From Caccoplasma_A sp045587545 (GTDB lineage: Bacteria > Bacteroidota > Bacteroidia > Bacteroidales > G3-4614), in the NCBI GenBank assembly GCA_045587545.1, contig JAZNCN010000007.1, forward strand, positions 1-64,000: DNA of 64,000 bases, in the 5' to 3' direction. Below are positions 35,085 to 43,786 of this stretch, piece after piece. The position numbers were made by a program, and so were the translations under genes. Below the pieces are notes generated by a model. The model was not told where the DNA came from, made no database searches, and was given only the letters and a program-made list of their open reading frames with translations. Each line of letters starts with the position of its first letter. The stretch's first letter is position 1.

Positions 35085-37430
35085 ATGTTTTTCCCATTAC
35101 TCCATGGCATGAGAGTTACTTATAAATTTTTATTATTTATAGCTATTATAATGTTGGCATCGTCATGCCGGCCAACCAAACATGTACCAAAAGGAGAGTA
35201 TCTTTTAAATAAAGTAAAGATTGTTGTTGATGATAATGAAATTAAATCGCAATCTTTAAAACCTTATTTAAGACAACAACCTAATCATAAAACTTTTGGA
35301 ATTATAGGTCTTCCATTAGCCCTTTATAACTTATCAGGGAGCAAAGAAAACCGATGGAATAAGTTTATGCGCAGAATTGGTACTCCACCTGTTATTTACG
35401 ACTCGCTTTTAACAGACAAAAGCAAATCGGAAATATTAAAAGCCATGAACAATATGGGCTATATGGAGGCAGAGGTTAAGGTGGACACAATATCTAAAAA
35501 ACGCAAAATGAGCGTAACTTATGATGTTAAAGCAAACAAGCCATACAGATTAAATAAGATTAGTTATAATATACCTGACGATTCAATTGCAAATCTTATA
35601 ATCAGAAAAGATAGCTCATGGTATTCTCTTAAGCCAGGGGATCTTTTCAACCATTCGTTATTAGATGCCGAAAGAGAAAGAGTTACCCGAAGGCTAAACA
35701 ATAGAGGTTACTATGCTTTCAACAAAGAGTATATTACTTTTACCGCAGACACAACTGTTGGCGACCATTTAGTTGATATAGAACTTAATCTGCTGCCATA
35801 TCCTATTGCTAATGTTGAAGGCACTAAAACCTTATTTGTTAAACATAGAACATACAAAATTCGCAATGTATTCTTTTTTACCGATTACAATCCTATGAAT
35901 ATTGAACAGCAGTACACCATTGTTGATACTGTTCAATATAAAGGGAACACAATATATTATGGAGAAAAGAAATACTTAAGAGCATCTGTATTAGTAAACA
36001 ATTGTTTTATTAAGCCTGGAGAGCAATATAGCCAGAGAATTGTGGACAACACAATGAGTGCATACAGCAGATTAAGAGTTTTCAAATATGTAAATATACA
36101 ATTTGCGCCATTAGAGGGTAAGAATGGCGAAATGTTACTTGATTGCTACGTATTACTGACCAAAGGTAAAGCTCAAACTATTTCAACTGAATTAGAGGGA
36201 ACAAATTCTGCCGGTGATTTTGGATTCGCCGTAGGTGTTACTTACCAACATCGTAATATTTTTAGAGGGTCTCAAACATTTACATCTAAAATTAGAGCTG
36301 CATACGAGAATATCTCAGGAGACCTCGGCGGTTTAATTTCAAACAATTATCTTGAACTTGGAGCAGAAGTTGGCGTATCATTCCCAAAATTCATTTTCCC
36401 ATTTGCAAAAAACAAACAGAGACAAAGATTACGCCCCACAACAGAATTAACATTAAATGGCAATTATCAACAACGACCTGAATATGTAAGGGTAATTGCA
36501 GGAGCCGGCTGGGCTTATAATTGGCATAGTAACCGCAACAGATTTAGGCATAAATTAGACCTGATTGATATTAGTTATATATATCTGCCAAAATCAACAG
36601 AAGAGTTCAAAAATAATATTGAGACAATGTCCGAAAACAATCCTCTTCTAAGATATAGTTACGAAGATCACTTTATTATGAGAATGGCATATGCCATATA
36701 TATGTCAAATTTAAATCCCGGCTCAATCAGGCCCTCCGGGAACATATACACTTTCCGTATGGTTAACGAAATTGCAGGAAACTTACTATATGGCATTTCT
36801 TGCGCAACAAATAATAATATGCCCGACAATGGTTACTCTATATTTGGTATTCGTTATGCTCAGTACTACAAGTGCGATATGGATTATACTTATACATTTG
36901 TCTTTAATGAAAAAAATTCTCTATCTCTTCATGTTGGCACAGGAATAGCTATCCCTTACGGGAACTCTGACATTCTTCCTTTTGAAAAACGATACTTTTC
37001 AGGTGGCGCAAATAGCGTAAGGGGGTGGTCTGTAAGAAGTTTAGGTCCCGGTACATACCAAAGGAAAGACCCAACATCTGATTTTATGAATCAATGTGGA
37101 GACATAAGATTGGATATGAACTTAGAGTATCGCAGTAAGTTAATATGGAAATTAGAACTTGCAGCCTTTATTGATGCAGGAAACATATGGACAATCAGAG
37201 AGTACGACGCGCAACCGGGAGGAGATTTCAGATTTAATAGGTTTTATAAAGAGTTGGCTTTAGCTTATGGTCTTGGATTACGATTGGATTTTAACTTTTT
37301 CATTCTTCGCCTTGACCTTGGCATGAAGGCTTACAACCCTTCTGTTACAGACAAGAGTAAATGGGTAATCAGTTACCAGAACTTTAATCGTGATGCAGCG
37401 CTACACTTTGCTGTGGGATACCCGTTCTAA
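35085..37430 (+). CDS. tamL: TamL-type BamA/TamA-family outer-membrane lipoprotein
   Basis: Omp85-superfamily outer-membrane protein. A lipoprotein signal ending LASSC distinguishes it from classical TamA and matches the Bacteroidota TamL, which works with TamB in envelope assembly. POTRA-like repeats fill about residues 45-385; the barrel domain follows, with GGANSVRGWSVRSLGPG near 645 matching the conserved VRG(F/Y) loop. It ends in the aromatic VGYPF typical of outer-membrane barrels. Two ATGs fit: 35085, and 35109, which gives a cleaner 20-residue signal peptide. tamB is not beside it. Confidence 0.88.
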   Translation: MFFPLLHGMRVTYKFLLFIAIIMLASSCRPTKHVPKGEYLLNKVKIVVDDNEIKSQSLKPYLRQQPNHKTFGIIGLPLALYNLSGSKENRWNKFMRRIGTPPVIYDSLLTDKSKSEILKAMNNMGYMEAEVKVDTISKKRKMSVTYDVKANKPYRLNKISYNIPDDSIANLIIRKDSSWYSLKPGDLFNHSLLDAERERVTRRLNNRGYYAFNKEYITFTADTTVGDHLVDIELNLLPYPIANVEGTKTLFVKHRTYKIRNVFFFTDYNPMNIEQQYTIVDTVQYKGNTIYYGEKKYLRASVLVNNCFIKPGEQYSQRIVDNTMSAYSRLRVFKYVNIQFAPLEGKNGEMLLDCYVLLTKGKAQTISTELEGTNSAGDFGFAVGVTYQHRNIFRGSQTFTSKIRAAYENISGDLGGLISNNYLELGAEVGVSFPKFIFPFAKNKQRQRLRPTTELTLNGNYQQRPEYVRVIAGAGWAYNWHSNRNRFRHKLDLIDISYIYLPKSTEEFKNNIETMSENNPLLRYSYEDHFIMRMAYAIYMSNLNPGSIRPSGNIYTFRMVNEIAGNLLYGISCATNNNMPDNGYSIFGIRYAQYYKCDMDYTYTFVFNEKNSLSLHVGTGIAIPYGNSDILPFEKRYFSGGANSVRGWSVRSLGPGTYQRKDPTSDFMNQCGDIRLDMNLEYRSKLIWKLELAAFIDAGNIWTIREYDAQPGGDFRFNRFYKELALAYGLGLRLDFNFFILRLDLGMKAYNPSVTDKSKWVISYQNFNRDAALHFAVGYPF

Positions 37431-37602
37431 ATTAGAAATTTTGTAAGAAAGTAAATACAATGCTAAATTTATTTGAGCATTGTTGAGCGAAAGATAAATT
37501 TGCGGTCAAGCATGAGAAGAATCAAACTTGTTTGAATTATTCTGTGCAGCAGCAAATTCATAGAAGAAATTCTATAAAATCAAGAGACACAGGTTTATTA
37601 AT

Positions 37603-37644
37603 AAAAAATTAGGAATGAAAACTAAATAAATTTCTCATTCCTAA
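37603..37644 (-). terminator. Terminator of typA
   Basis: TTAGGAATGA and TCATTCCTAA (37609-37618, 37635-37644) form a 10-bp stem, followed on the minus strand by TTTTTT. It lies about 20 bp after the typA stop. The 37431-37600 part of this gap holds two small hairpins (CAATGCT/AGCATTG at 37458-37482, TCAAAC/GTTTGA) and no gene. Confidence 0.7.
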
Positions 37645-37662
37645 TCCCTAATTTAAATAAAG

Positions 37663-39468
37663 TTATTGTTGTTTTGCCTGACGCTTACGTTCAATTTCGT
37701 CCAATATTATTTTACGAATACGCAAGTGATGTGGTGTTACTTCCAAATACTCATCTTCTTTGATATACTCCAACGCCTCTTCCAACGAGAATACTACAGG
37801 AGGAATAATACGAGCCTTATCATCAGCACCAGAAGCACGCATATTTGTCAATTTCTTTGATTTTGTAACGTTTACAACAATATCTCCCTCTTTTGCATTT
37901 TCGCCAACTACTTGACCTGCATACACCTCATCTTGAGGGAATATAAAGAATCGTCCACGATCTTGAAGTTTATCTATTGCATACGCATATGCCGTACCAC
38001 TTTCCATTGCTATCAACGAACCATTCTGACGACGTTCTATATCGCCTCTCCATGGTTGATACTCCAAAAAGCGATGAGCCATTATCGCCTCTCCTGCCGA
38101 TGCAGTAAGAACATTATTACGCAATCCGATTATCCCTCGAGAAGGGATTATAAATTCCATATGAACTCTGTCGCCTTGGCTCTCCATTGCCATCAAATCA
38201 CCTTTACGACGAGTAACCATATCAATTATTTTGCTTGAATACTCCTCAGTAACATTTATTGTAAGTTGCTCAACGGGTTCGCTCTTTACTCCGTCAATCT
38301 CTTTTATGATAACTTGAGGTTGTCCCACCTGCAACTCATATCCTTCGCGACGCATAGTCTCAATAAGAATTGACAAGTGAAGGACTCCCCTTCCATATAC
38401 TGTCCAAACATCTGAATCAACAGACTTTTCGACCCTCAAAGCTAAATTACGATCTAACTCTTTTGCTAAACGATCAGCTATATGGCGAGATGTTACATAT
38501 TTTCCATCTTTTCCAAAGAATGGAGAGTCGTTATTCGTAAATGTCATTGACATTGTTGGCTCATCAATTGCAATTCTCTTCAAAGGTTCCGGATTCTGAG
38601 CATCAGAGATTGTATCTCCAATCTCAAAGCCTTCAATACCAACAAGAGCACATATATCTCCCGATGATGCCTCTGTTACCTTTGTACGTCCCAAACCTTC
38701 AAAAAGGTGCATCTCTTTTATACGTTGCTTTACTATACTACCATCTCGTTTACAAAGAGAGACCTCCATTCCTTCGCGTAATGTCCCTCGATGAATACGT
38801 CCTACTGCTATACGTCCTACATAAGAAGAGAAGTCTAATGATGTAATCAGCATCTGAGGCTCTCCTTCCAACACCTTGGGAGCAGGAATGGTATCTATTA
38901 TTGTATCAAGCAATACAGTTATATCTTCGGTTGGTTTACGCCAATCATGTGACATCCAATTCTGTTTTGCCGAACCGAAAACAGTTGGAAAATCCAATTG
39001 ATCTTCGGTTGCATTAAGATTAAACATCAAATCAAAAACCATCTCCTGAACCTCATCGGGACGGCAATTTGGTTTATCAACCTTATTTACAACCACAATA
39101 GGTTTTAATCCCATCTCAATGGCTTTCTGCAAAACAAATCGTGTTTGAGGCATAGGTCCCTCAAATGCATCAACCAAGAGCAAACAGCCATCTGCCATAT
39201 TCAAAACGCGCTCTACTTCACCTCCAAAGTCGGCGTGCCCCGGAGTGTCTATAATATTTATTTTGCAACCCTTATATGTTATTGATACGTTCTTTGAAAG
39301 AATTGTTATTCCTCGTTCACGCTCAAGATCGTTGTTGTCAAGAATTAGTTCTCCCGATGTTTGATTTTCTCGAAAGAGTTTTCCTGCAAGCAACATCTTA
39401 TCAACTATGGTTGTTTTTCCGTGGTCAACGTGAGCTATTATGGCAATATTCCTGATTTGCTGAGACAT
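37663..39468 (-). CDS. typA: Translational GTPase TypA/BipA
   Basis: Ribosome-associated GTPase of the EF-G type involved in stress adaptation and 50S assembly. G1 AHVDHGKTT near residue 12, G3 DTPGHADFGGEV near 73 and G4 NKVDKP near 128; domains II, III, V and the BipA-specific C-terminus follow in 601 residues. Single gene; TACCTTTG at 39504-39511 (minus) is the likely -7 box. Confidence 0.97.
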   Translation of the reverse strand: MSQQIRNIAIIAHVDHGKTTIVDKMLLAGKLFRENQTSGELILDNNDLERERGITILSKNVSITYKGCKINIIDTPGHADFGGEVERVLNMADGCLLLVDAFEGPMPQTRFVLQKAIEMGLKPIVVVNKVDKPNCRPDEVQEMVFDLMFNLNATEDQLDFPTVFGSAKQNWMSHDWRKPTEDITVLLDTIIDTIPAPKVLEGEPQMLITSLDFSSYVGRIAVGRIHRGTLREGMEVSLCKRDGSIVKQRIKEMHLFEGLGRTKVTEASSGDICALVGIEGFEIGDTISDAQNPEPLKRIAIDEPTMSMTFTNNDSPFFGKDGKYVTSRHIADRLAKELDRNLALRVEKSVDSDVWTVYGRGVLHLSILIETMRREGYELQVGQPQVIIKEIDGVKSEPVEQLTINVTEEYSSKIIDMVTRRKGDLMAMESQGDRVHMEFIIPSRGIIGLRNNVLTASAGEAIMAHRFLEYQPWRGDIERRQNGSLIAMESGTAYAYAIDKLQDRGRFFIFPQDEVYAGQVVGENAKEGDIVVNVTKSKKLTNMRASGADDKARIIPPVVFSLEEALEYIKEDEYLEVTPHHLRIRKIILDEIERKRQAKQQ

Positions 39469-39503
39469 ATTCTGTTTTTGTATTATTTATATTAAAACTT
39501 ATG

Positions 39504-39511
39504 CAAAGGTA
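39504..39511 (-). promoter_or_regulatory. -7 box for typA
   Basis: TACCTTTG on the minus strand, an exact TAnnTTTG match 36 bp before the start codon; no TTTG at the expected spacing. Confidence 0.45.
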
Positions 39512-39564
39512 CAATTTTTGTATGAGTTTCTTACCTTGCTTTGTATGGTATTTATCCTTTTTAA

Positions 39565-39600
39565 TCAAAAAAGGACTGTCGTTCACCGACAGCCCCTTTG
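39565..39600 (-). terminator. Terminator of rpsO
   Basis: Stem GGxCTGTCG/CGACAGxCC with a short loop (39574-39596), flanked by AAA/TTT, leads into TTTTTT on the minus strand about 30 bp after rpsO. Confidence 0.85.
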
Positions 39601-39627
39601 TTCTCTGTAAAAGAGCCTCGGCTCTTA

Positions 39628-39897
39628 TTACTTTCTGATACCAAGCTCTTTGATGATAGCACGGTAACGCTCAATGTCAACTTTGATTAGATAATCAAGT
39701 AAGCGACGACGTTTACCTACCAACATTTTCAATGCTCTCTCTGTGCTATAATCTTTGTGATTTGACTTTAAGTGCTCAGTCAAATGAGATATACGGTATG
39801 AAAATAATGCTATCTGTGCTTCAGGTGAGCCAGTATCAGTATTAGACTTTCCGTATTTCTCAAAGATTTCTCTCTTTTTCTCAGAAGTTAAATACAT
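39628..39897 (-). CDS. rpsO: 30S ribosomal protein S15
   Basis: Primary 16S rRNA-binding protein of the small subunit platform. The 89 residues show the GSPEAQIALFSYRISHLTEHL and HSKDYSTERAL-like regions (here HKDYSTERALKMLVGKRRRLLDYL), as in all S15 proteins. Single-gene unit with its own promoter and terminator. Confidence 0.98.
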   Translation of the reverse strand: MYLTSEKKREIFEKYGKSNTDTGSPEAQIALFSYRISHLTEHLKSNHKDYSTERALKMLVGKRRRLLDYLIKVDIERYRAIIKELGIRK

Positions 39898-39934
39898 CTT
39901 TAAAAATTATTTATGGTTAATAAAATTTGCGGTG

Positions 39935-39966
39935 CAAAATTAATACTTTTTTTTTAACCGTGCAAC
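39935..39966 (-). promoter_or_regulatory. Promoter of rpsO
   Basis: TAATTTTG (39935-39942) with GTTG (39963-39966) at 20-bp spacing on the minus strand, an A-tract spacer and discriminator CACCGC. Nearly identical to the rpsP promoter. Confidence 0.75.
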
Positions 39967-40032
39967 TTTTTTGTCCGTTAGTTTACATAAGTAGTTTTCC
40001 GTCAATATTCGGTTGTTTTGCACAACTAACAA

Positions 40033-40527
40033 CTATTTAGCTCGTTCATAAACAACAAAGCTGTATGCACAACAATGTTTCTCATCGGCAGAATTATCTT
40101 CTCGCGACACCTCTCTCCATTCACTCTTATCTACCGTAGGGAAATGAGCATCAGCATCAGGGAACGATGCATGTATCTCAGTCAAATATAGTTTATCGGC
40201 ATATTTCAGCACCTGTTCATATATCTGCGCGCCACCAATAAAGAATACCTCATCTTCATTCTTAACTGCTTCAATAACCTCCTCAACACTATGAAATGTC
40301 TCTGTTAAGGGATACTCAACCTCTGAACGCGAAAGCACCACATTCCTTCTACCGGGCAGTGCTCCTCCGGGTAACGAGGCAAATGTTTTACGACCCATTA
40401 TTATGGTATGTCCCATGGTTAGCGATTTGAAATATTTCAAATCGTTTGGCAAACGGCACAACAAAGCATTATCCTTTCCTATTGCACCGTCCTCTGCTGC
40501 AGCTACTATTACTGATATTGTTGCCAT
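40033..40527 (-). CDS. folA: Dihydrofolate reductase
   Basis: Reduces dihydrofolate with NADPH, regenerating the cofactor consumed by ThyA. Family signatures are present: GAIGKDNALL, LPNDLKYFK with the catalytic aspartate, MGRKTFASLP and FIGGAQIYEQ. 164 residues is normal. At the position of the conserved tryptophan two residues before LP (E. coli W22) the sequence reads LLCRLP, with Cys and Arg, which is unusual. Seven bp after thyA in a two-gene operon. Confidence 0.93.
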   Translation of the reverse strand: MATISVIVAAAEDGAIGKDNALLCRLPNDLKYFKSLTMGHTIIMGRKTFASLPGGALPGRRNVVLSRSEVEYPLTETFHSVEEVIEAVKNEDEVFFIGGAQIYEQVLKYADKLYLTEIHASFPDADAHFPTVDKSEWREVSREDNSADEKHCCAYSFVVYERAK

Positions 40528-40534
40528 ATTTAGG

Positions 40535-41329
40535 TTATACTGCCACCACTCCTTTTATATGAGGGTGAGGATCATAATCGGTTAATTCAAAATCCTCAAA
40601 CTTAAAGTCAAATATACTCTTAACATCGGGATTTATATTCATCTTTGGCAATGCACGAGGTTCGCGAGTTAATTGCAGTTGAACCTGTTCCATATGGTTG
40701 TTGTATATGTGGGCATCTCCAAGAGTATGAATAAAATCGCCCTCTTCCAAGCCTGTTACTTGTGCCATCATTTTAAGCAATAATGCATAAGAGGCTATAT
40801 TAAACGGAACTCCCAAGAAGATATCGGCACTGCGTTGATATAGTTGCAACGACAGTTTGCCGTCAGCTACATAAAATTGGAAGAAGGCGTGACAAGGAGG
40901 CAAATTCATGTTTGGCAAATCAGCGACATTCCACGAACTTACAATTATTCTGCGAGAATCGGGATTGTTTTTTATCATATCCACCACCTCAGATATTTGA
41001 TCAATGTGACCGCCTTTATAGTCGGGCCATGAACGCCATTGATAACCATATATATGTCCAAGATTTCCATCAGGGTCAGCCCACTCATTCCAAATTCTTA
41101 CTCCATTATCTTGCAGATATTTGGCATTTGTATCACCCTTTAAGAACCATAACAACTCATATATAATTGACTTCAAGTGCAGTTTTTTTGTAGTAAGCAA
41201 AGGGAACCCATCTTCCATTTTAAAACGCATCTGATGTCCGAATACCGATGTTGTTCCCGTTCCTGTACGGTCGCTTTTTACAACACCTTCGTCAAGAACT
41301 CTTTGTAATAAATCTAAATATTGTTTCAT
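40535..41329 (-). CDS. thyA: Thymidylate synthase
   Basis: Methylates dUMP to dTMP using methylene-THF, producing dihydrofolate for the adjacent FolA. 264 residues exactly as E. coli ThyA. The catalytic cysteine lies in PPCHAFFQFYV (about residue 146), and the folate/dUMP residues in RSADIFLGVPFNIASYA follow. Upstream gap 41330-41421 holds a GTGGC-TTC-GCCAC hairpin and heptamer repeats. Confidence 0.97.
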   Translation of the reverse strand: MKQYLDLLQRVLDEGVVKSDRTGTGTTSVFGHQMRFKMEDGFPLLTTKKLHLKSIIYELLWFLKGDTNAKYLQDNGVRIWNEWADPDGNLGHIYGYQWRSWPDYKGGHIDQISEVVDMIKNNPDSRRIIVSSWNVADLPNMNLPPCHAFFQFYVADGKLSLQLYQRSADIFLGVPFNIASYALLLKMMAQVTGLEEGDFIHTLGDAHIYNNHMEQVQLQLTREPRALPKMNINPDVKSIFDFKFEDFELTDYDPHPHIKGVVAV

Positions 41330-41342
41330 TTTAATTAGTGTA

Positions 41343-41414
41343 GTGGCTTCGCCACAATTAGAAATTAGAAATTAGAAATTAGGAATTGAATTCATTACTA
41401 ATTACTCATTACTA
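41343..41414. repeat. Small hairpin plus tandem heptamer repeats
   Basis: GTGGC-TTC-GCCAC (41343-41355) is followed by four copies of ATTAGAA/ATTAGGA (41357-41384) and, after a 9-bp linker, three copies of ATTACTA/ATTACTC (41394-41414). Related ATTAGGA/ATTAGGG units recur near 25790-25835 and 37609-37652. Confidence 0.65.
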
Positions 41415-41421
41415 AATTGAT

Positions 41422-42354
41422 TTATATCCCTGTTCGGTATTTACCGCCATTTATATCTTCCAATATACTAAGGTATGAGGCATAACGCGACTGACTTATA
41501 ATATGTTCGTTTAAAGCCTTTAATACAGCACAGCCGGGTTCGTTTCTATGAGTACAGTTATTAAATCGGCACTCTGCCGACACCTTGAATATTTCAGGAA
41601 AATAGTGAGAGACCTCTGCCTCTTTAAAGTCAATAGTACCAAACCCTTTTATTCCGGGAGTATCTATAACTGCACCACCTTCAGGCAAATCAAACAACTC
41701 GGAAAAAGTGGTTGTGTGCATTCCTGTTCTGTGCGATAACGAGATATCACCTGTCTTTAAGCCTGCATCTGGAATAAGCGCATTTATAAGACTTGATTTT
41801 CCCACACCTGAGTTGCCTGACAAGAGTGTTGTTTTATCCTTTAGTACTGAGCGCAACTCGTCAACGCCGATTCCTGTAACTGCAGATACTTTTATACACT
41901 TATACCCTATTGTTTCATACAAATTTATAACGGCATCAAGCAATTCGCTCTCCTCTTCGTTATAAATATCTGTTTTATTAAAAGCTAATATTGCAGGCAC
42001 TTGATACGCTTCGGCTGTTGCCAAAAACCTATCAATAAAAACAAGATTTGTCTCCGGATATGCTATAGTTATCACCAAAAGAGTTTGCGAAAGATTGGCT
42101 GCCAATATGTGCGACTCTTTTGATAGATTTGAAGCTTTACGGATTATATAATTTTTACGAGGTTTGATTTCGGTTATATATGCACTATCTTCTCCTATTA
42201 GATCAATATTTACAATATCACCAACAGCAACAGGATTAGTTGTACGTATGCCTTTAAGACGGAAATTACCCTTTACCTTACAAAGCAAAGTTTTGCCGTC
42301 ATCAAGACGCACCCAATATCCGCTACCTGTATTTTTAATTACTAACCCGCTCAA
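41422..42354 (-). CDS. rsgA: Ribosome small subunit-dependent GTPase A
   Basis: Circularly permuted GTPase that checks late 30S maturation. N-terminal OB fold (GLVIKNTGSGYWV), G4-like NKTD, G1 GNSGVGKSSLINAL (about residues 181-194 region), and a C-terminal zinc site CRFNNCTHRNEPGC. 310 residues. The start is TTG at 42354: the conserved N-terminus begins there and no in-frame ATG exists between it and an upstream stop. It lies 13 bp after frr in a pyrH-frr-rsgA operon. Confidence 0.94.
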   Translation of the reverse strand: MSGLVIKNTGSGYWVRLDDGKTLLCKVKGNFRLKGIRTTNPVAVGDIVNIDLIGEDSAYITEIKPRKNYIIRKASNLSKESHILAANLSQTLLVITIAYPETNLVFIDRFLATAEAYQVPAILAFNKTDIYNEEESELLDAVINLYETIGYKCIKVSAVTGIGVDELRSVLKDKTTLLSGNSGVGKSSLINALIPDAGLKTGDISLSHRTGMHTTTFSELFDLPEGGAVIDTPGIKGFGTIDFKEAEVSHYFPEIFKVSAECRFNNCTHRNEPGCAVLKALNEHIISQSRYASYLSILEDINGGKYRTGI

Positions 42355-42367
42355 CTTTTTAGCTATA

Positions 42368-42931
42368 TTACACTGTCAAAATCTCTTTCTCTTTTTCTGC
42401 AAAGAGCTCGTCAACGCGTTTGATATATTTATCGTGAATTTTTTGAACGCTATCCTCTCCGTCCTTAGCCATATCTTCAGGCATACCCTCGTTCTTTTGA
42501 GCTTTTTTGAATGCCTCTATTGCTTCACGACGAGCATTACGTATTGCAACCTTGGCATTCTCAGCCTCGGCTTTAGAACGTTTTACAAGATCGCGACGAC
42601 GATCCTCTGTGATTGGAGGTATTCCCAAACGTATATGCTCTCCGTTATTTTCGGGTGTTATACCAACACTTGAATTTTGGATTGCTTTTTCAATCTCGCG
42701 CAACATACTCTTTTCCCAAGGTTGAATCATAATTGTTTTTGCATCGGGAACAACTATTGTTGCCACTTGAGATACGGGTACTGACGAACCGTAATAATCT
42801 ACTCTTACAGGATCAAGCAAACGAGCAGATGCCTTTCCTGCTCTGATTGTAGCCAACGCCTCATCTAAAAAGGCGATACTCATCTCCATCTTTTCGCTTG
42901 CCGCGTCTAATATTGTTTTTACTTCTGCCAT
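42368..42931 (-). CDS. frr: Ribosome recycling factor
   Basis: Splits post-termination ribosomes together with EF-G. 187 residues with the family pattern: LATIRAGKASARLLDPVRVDYYG (split here only for description), MIQPWEKSMLREIEKAI and PPITEDRRRDLVK. Lies 14 bp after pyrH, an order conserved in many bacteria. Confidence 0.97.
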   Translation of the reverse strand: MAEVKTILDAASEKMEMSIAFLDEALATIRAGKASARLLDPVRVDYYGSSVPVSQVATIVVPDAKTIMIQPWEKSMLREIEKAIQNSSVGITPENNGEHIRLGIPPITEDRRRDLVKRSKAEAENAKVAIRNARREAIEAFKKAQKNEGMPEDMAKDGEDSVQKIHDKYIKRVDELFAEKEKEILTV

Positions 42932-42945
42932 AATATTTATTTTTT

Positions 42946-43662
42946 TTATTCTTGATATACTAATGTTCCTATATTCTCTCCTGATAAAACTTTTTTGAGA
43001 TTGCCTGCGGTGTCCATATCAAACACTATGATAGGGAGTTTATTCTCCTTGCAAAGAGTTGTTGCTGTCAAATCCATAACTCTTAAGTTACGATTATATA
43101 TCTCATCGTAAGTTATTTTATCAAACTTAACAGCTGTTGGGTCTTTTTCCGGGTCGGCAGTATATATACCATCAACACGTGTTCCTTTAAGCATAACATC
43201 TGCCTCAATCTCAACTCCTCGTAAAGCAGAGGCTGTATCGGTTGTAAAATATGGGTTACCTGTACCTCCTGCCATAATTGCTATTTTACCGGTTTTAAGG
43301 GCATCAAGAACACGACTCTTTCCGTATGGTTCTCCTATAGGGAACATTCCCACTGCGGTAAAAACTGAGGTCGGTTGGCCAGCTGCCTCCAATGCAGATT
43401 GCAATGCAAGGCTGTTTATAACAGTTGCCAACATTCCCATTTGGTCGCCACGTACACGATCAAAACCTTTTGAAGCTCCACTTAGGCCTCTGAATATGTT
43501 TCCACCACCTATGACTATACCAATTTCAATGCCCATATCAGCCACCTCTTTTATTTGAGAAGCATATGTTGCAAGATGTTTTTCGTCAATCCCGTAACCT
43601 TTTTCGCCCATTAGCGATTCGCCACTGAGTTTTAGTAAAACTCTTTTATATTTTACCTCCAT
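42946..43662 (-). CDS. pyrH: UMP kinase
   Basis: Phosphorylates UMP to UDP; hexameric amino-acid-kinase fold. KLSGESLMG near residue 12, the GGGNIFRG glycine loop near 52, and TGNPYFTTDTAS near 133 are intact. 238 residues. First gene of pyrH-frr-rsgA; TAATTTTG (minus) at 43686-43693 is the likely -7 box. Confidence 0.97.
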   Translation of the reverse strand: MEVKYKRVLLKLSGESLMGEKGYGIDEKHLATYASQIKEVADMGIEIGIVIGGGNIFRGLSGASKGFDRVRGDQMGMLATVINSLALQSALEAAGQPTSVFTAVGMFPIGEPYGKSRVLDALKTGKIAIMAGGTGNPYFTTDTASALRGVEIEADVMLKGTRVDGIYTADPEKDPTAVKFDKITYDEIYNRNLRVMDLTATTLCKENKLPIIVFDMDTAGNLKKVLSGENIGTLVYQE

Positions 43663-43685
43663 AATACAAATTTTATTTCTCTGTT

Positions 43686-43693
43686 CAAAATTA
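43686..43693 (-). promoter_or_regulatory. -7 box for pyrH operon
   Basis: TAATTTTG on the minus strand, 24 bp before the pyrH start; the -33 position (TATG, spacer 19) matches only partly. Confidence 0.5.
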
Positions 43694-43786
43694 GATAATT
43701 TGAATGAACTTTCATACCTTTTATCAATTTATTTTTTATGAATAACTATTATATTATTATCTTAGCACCATAATTGTAGAATTTTA

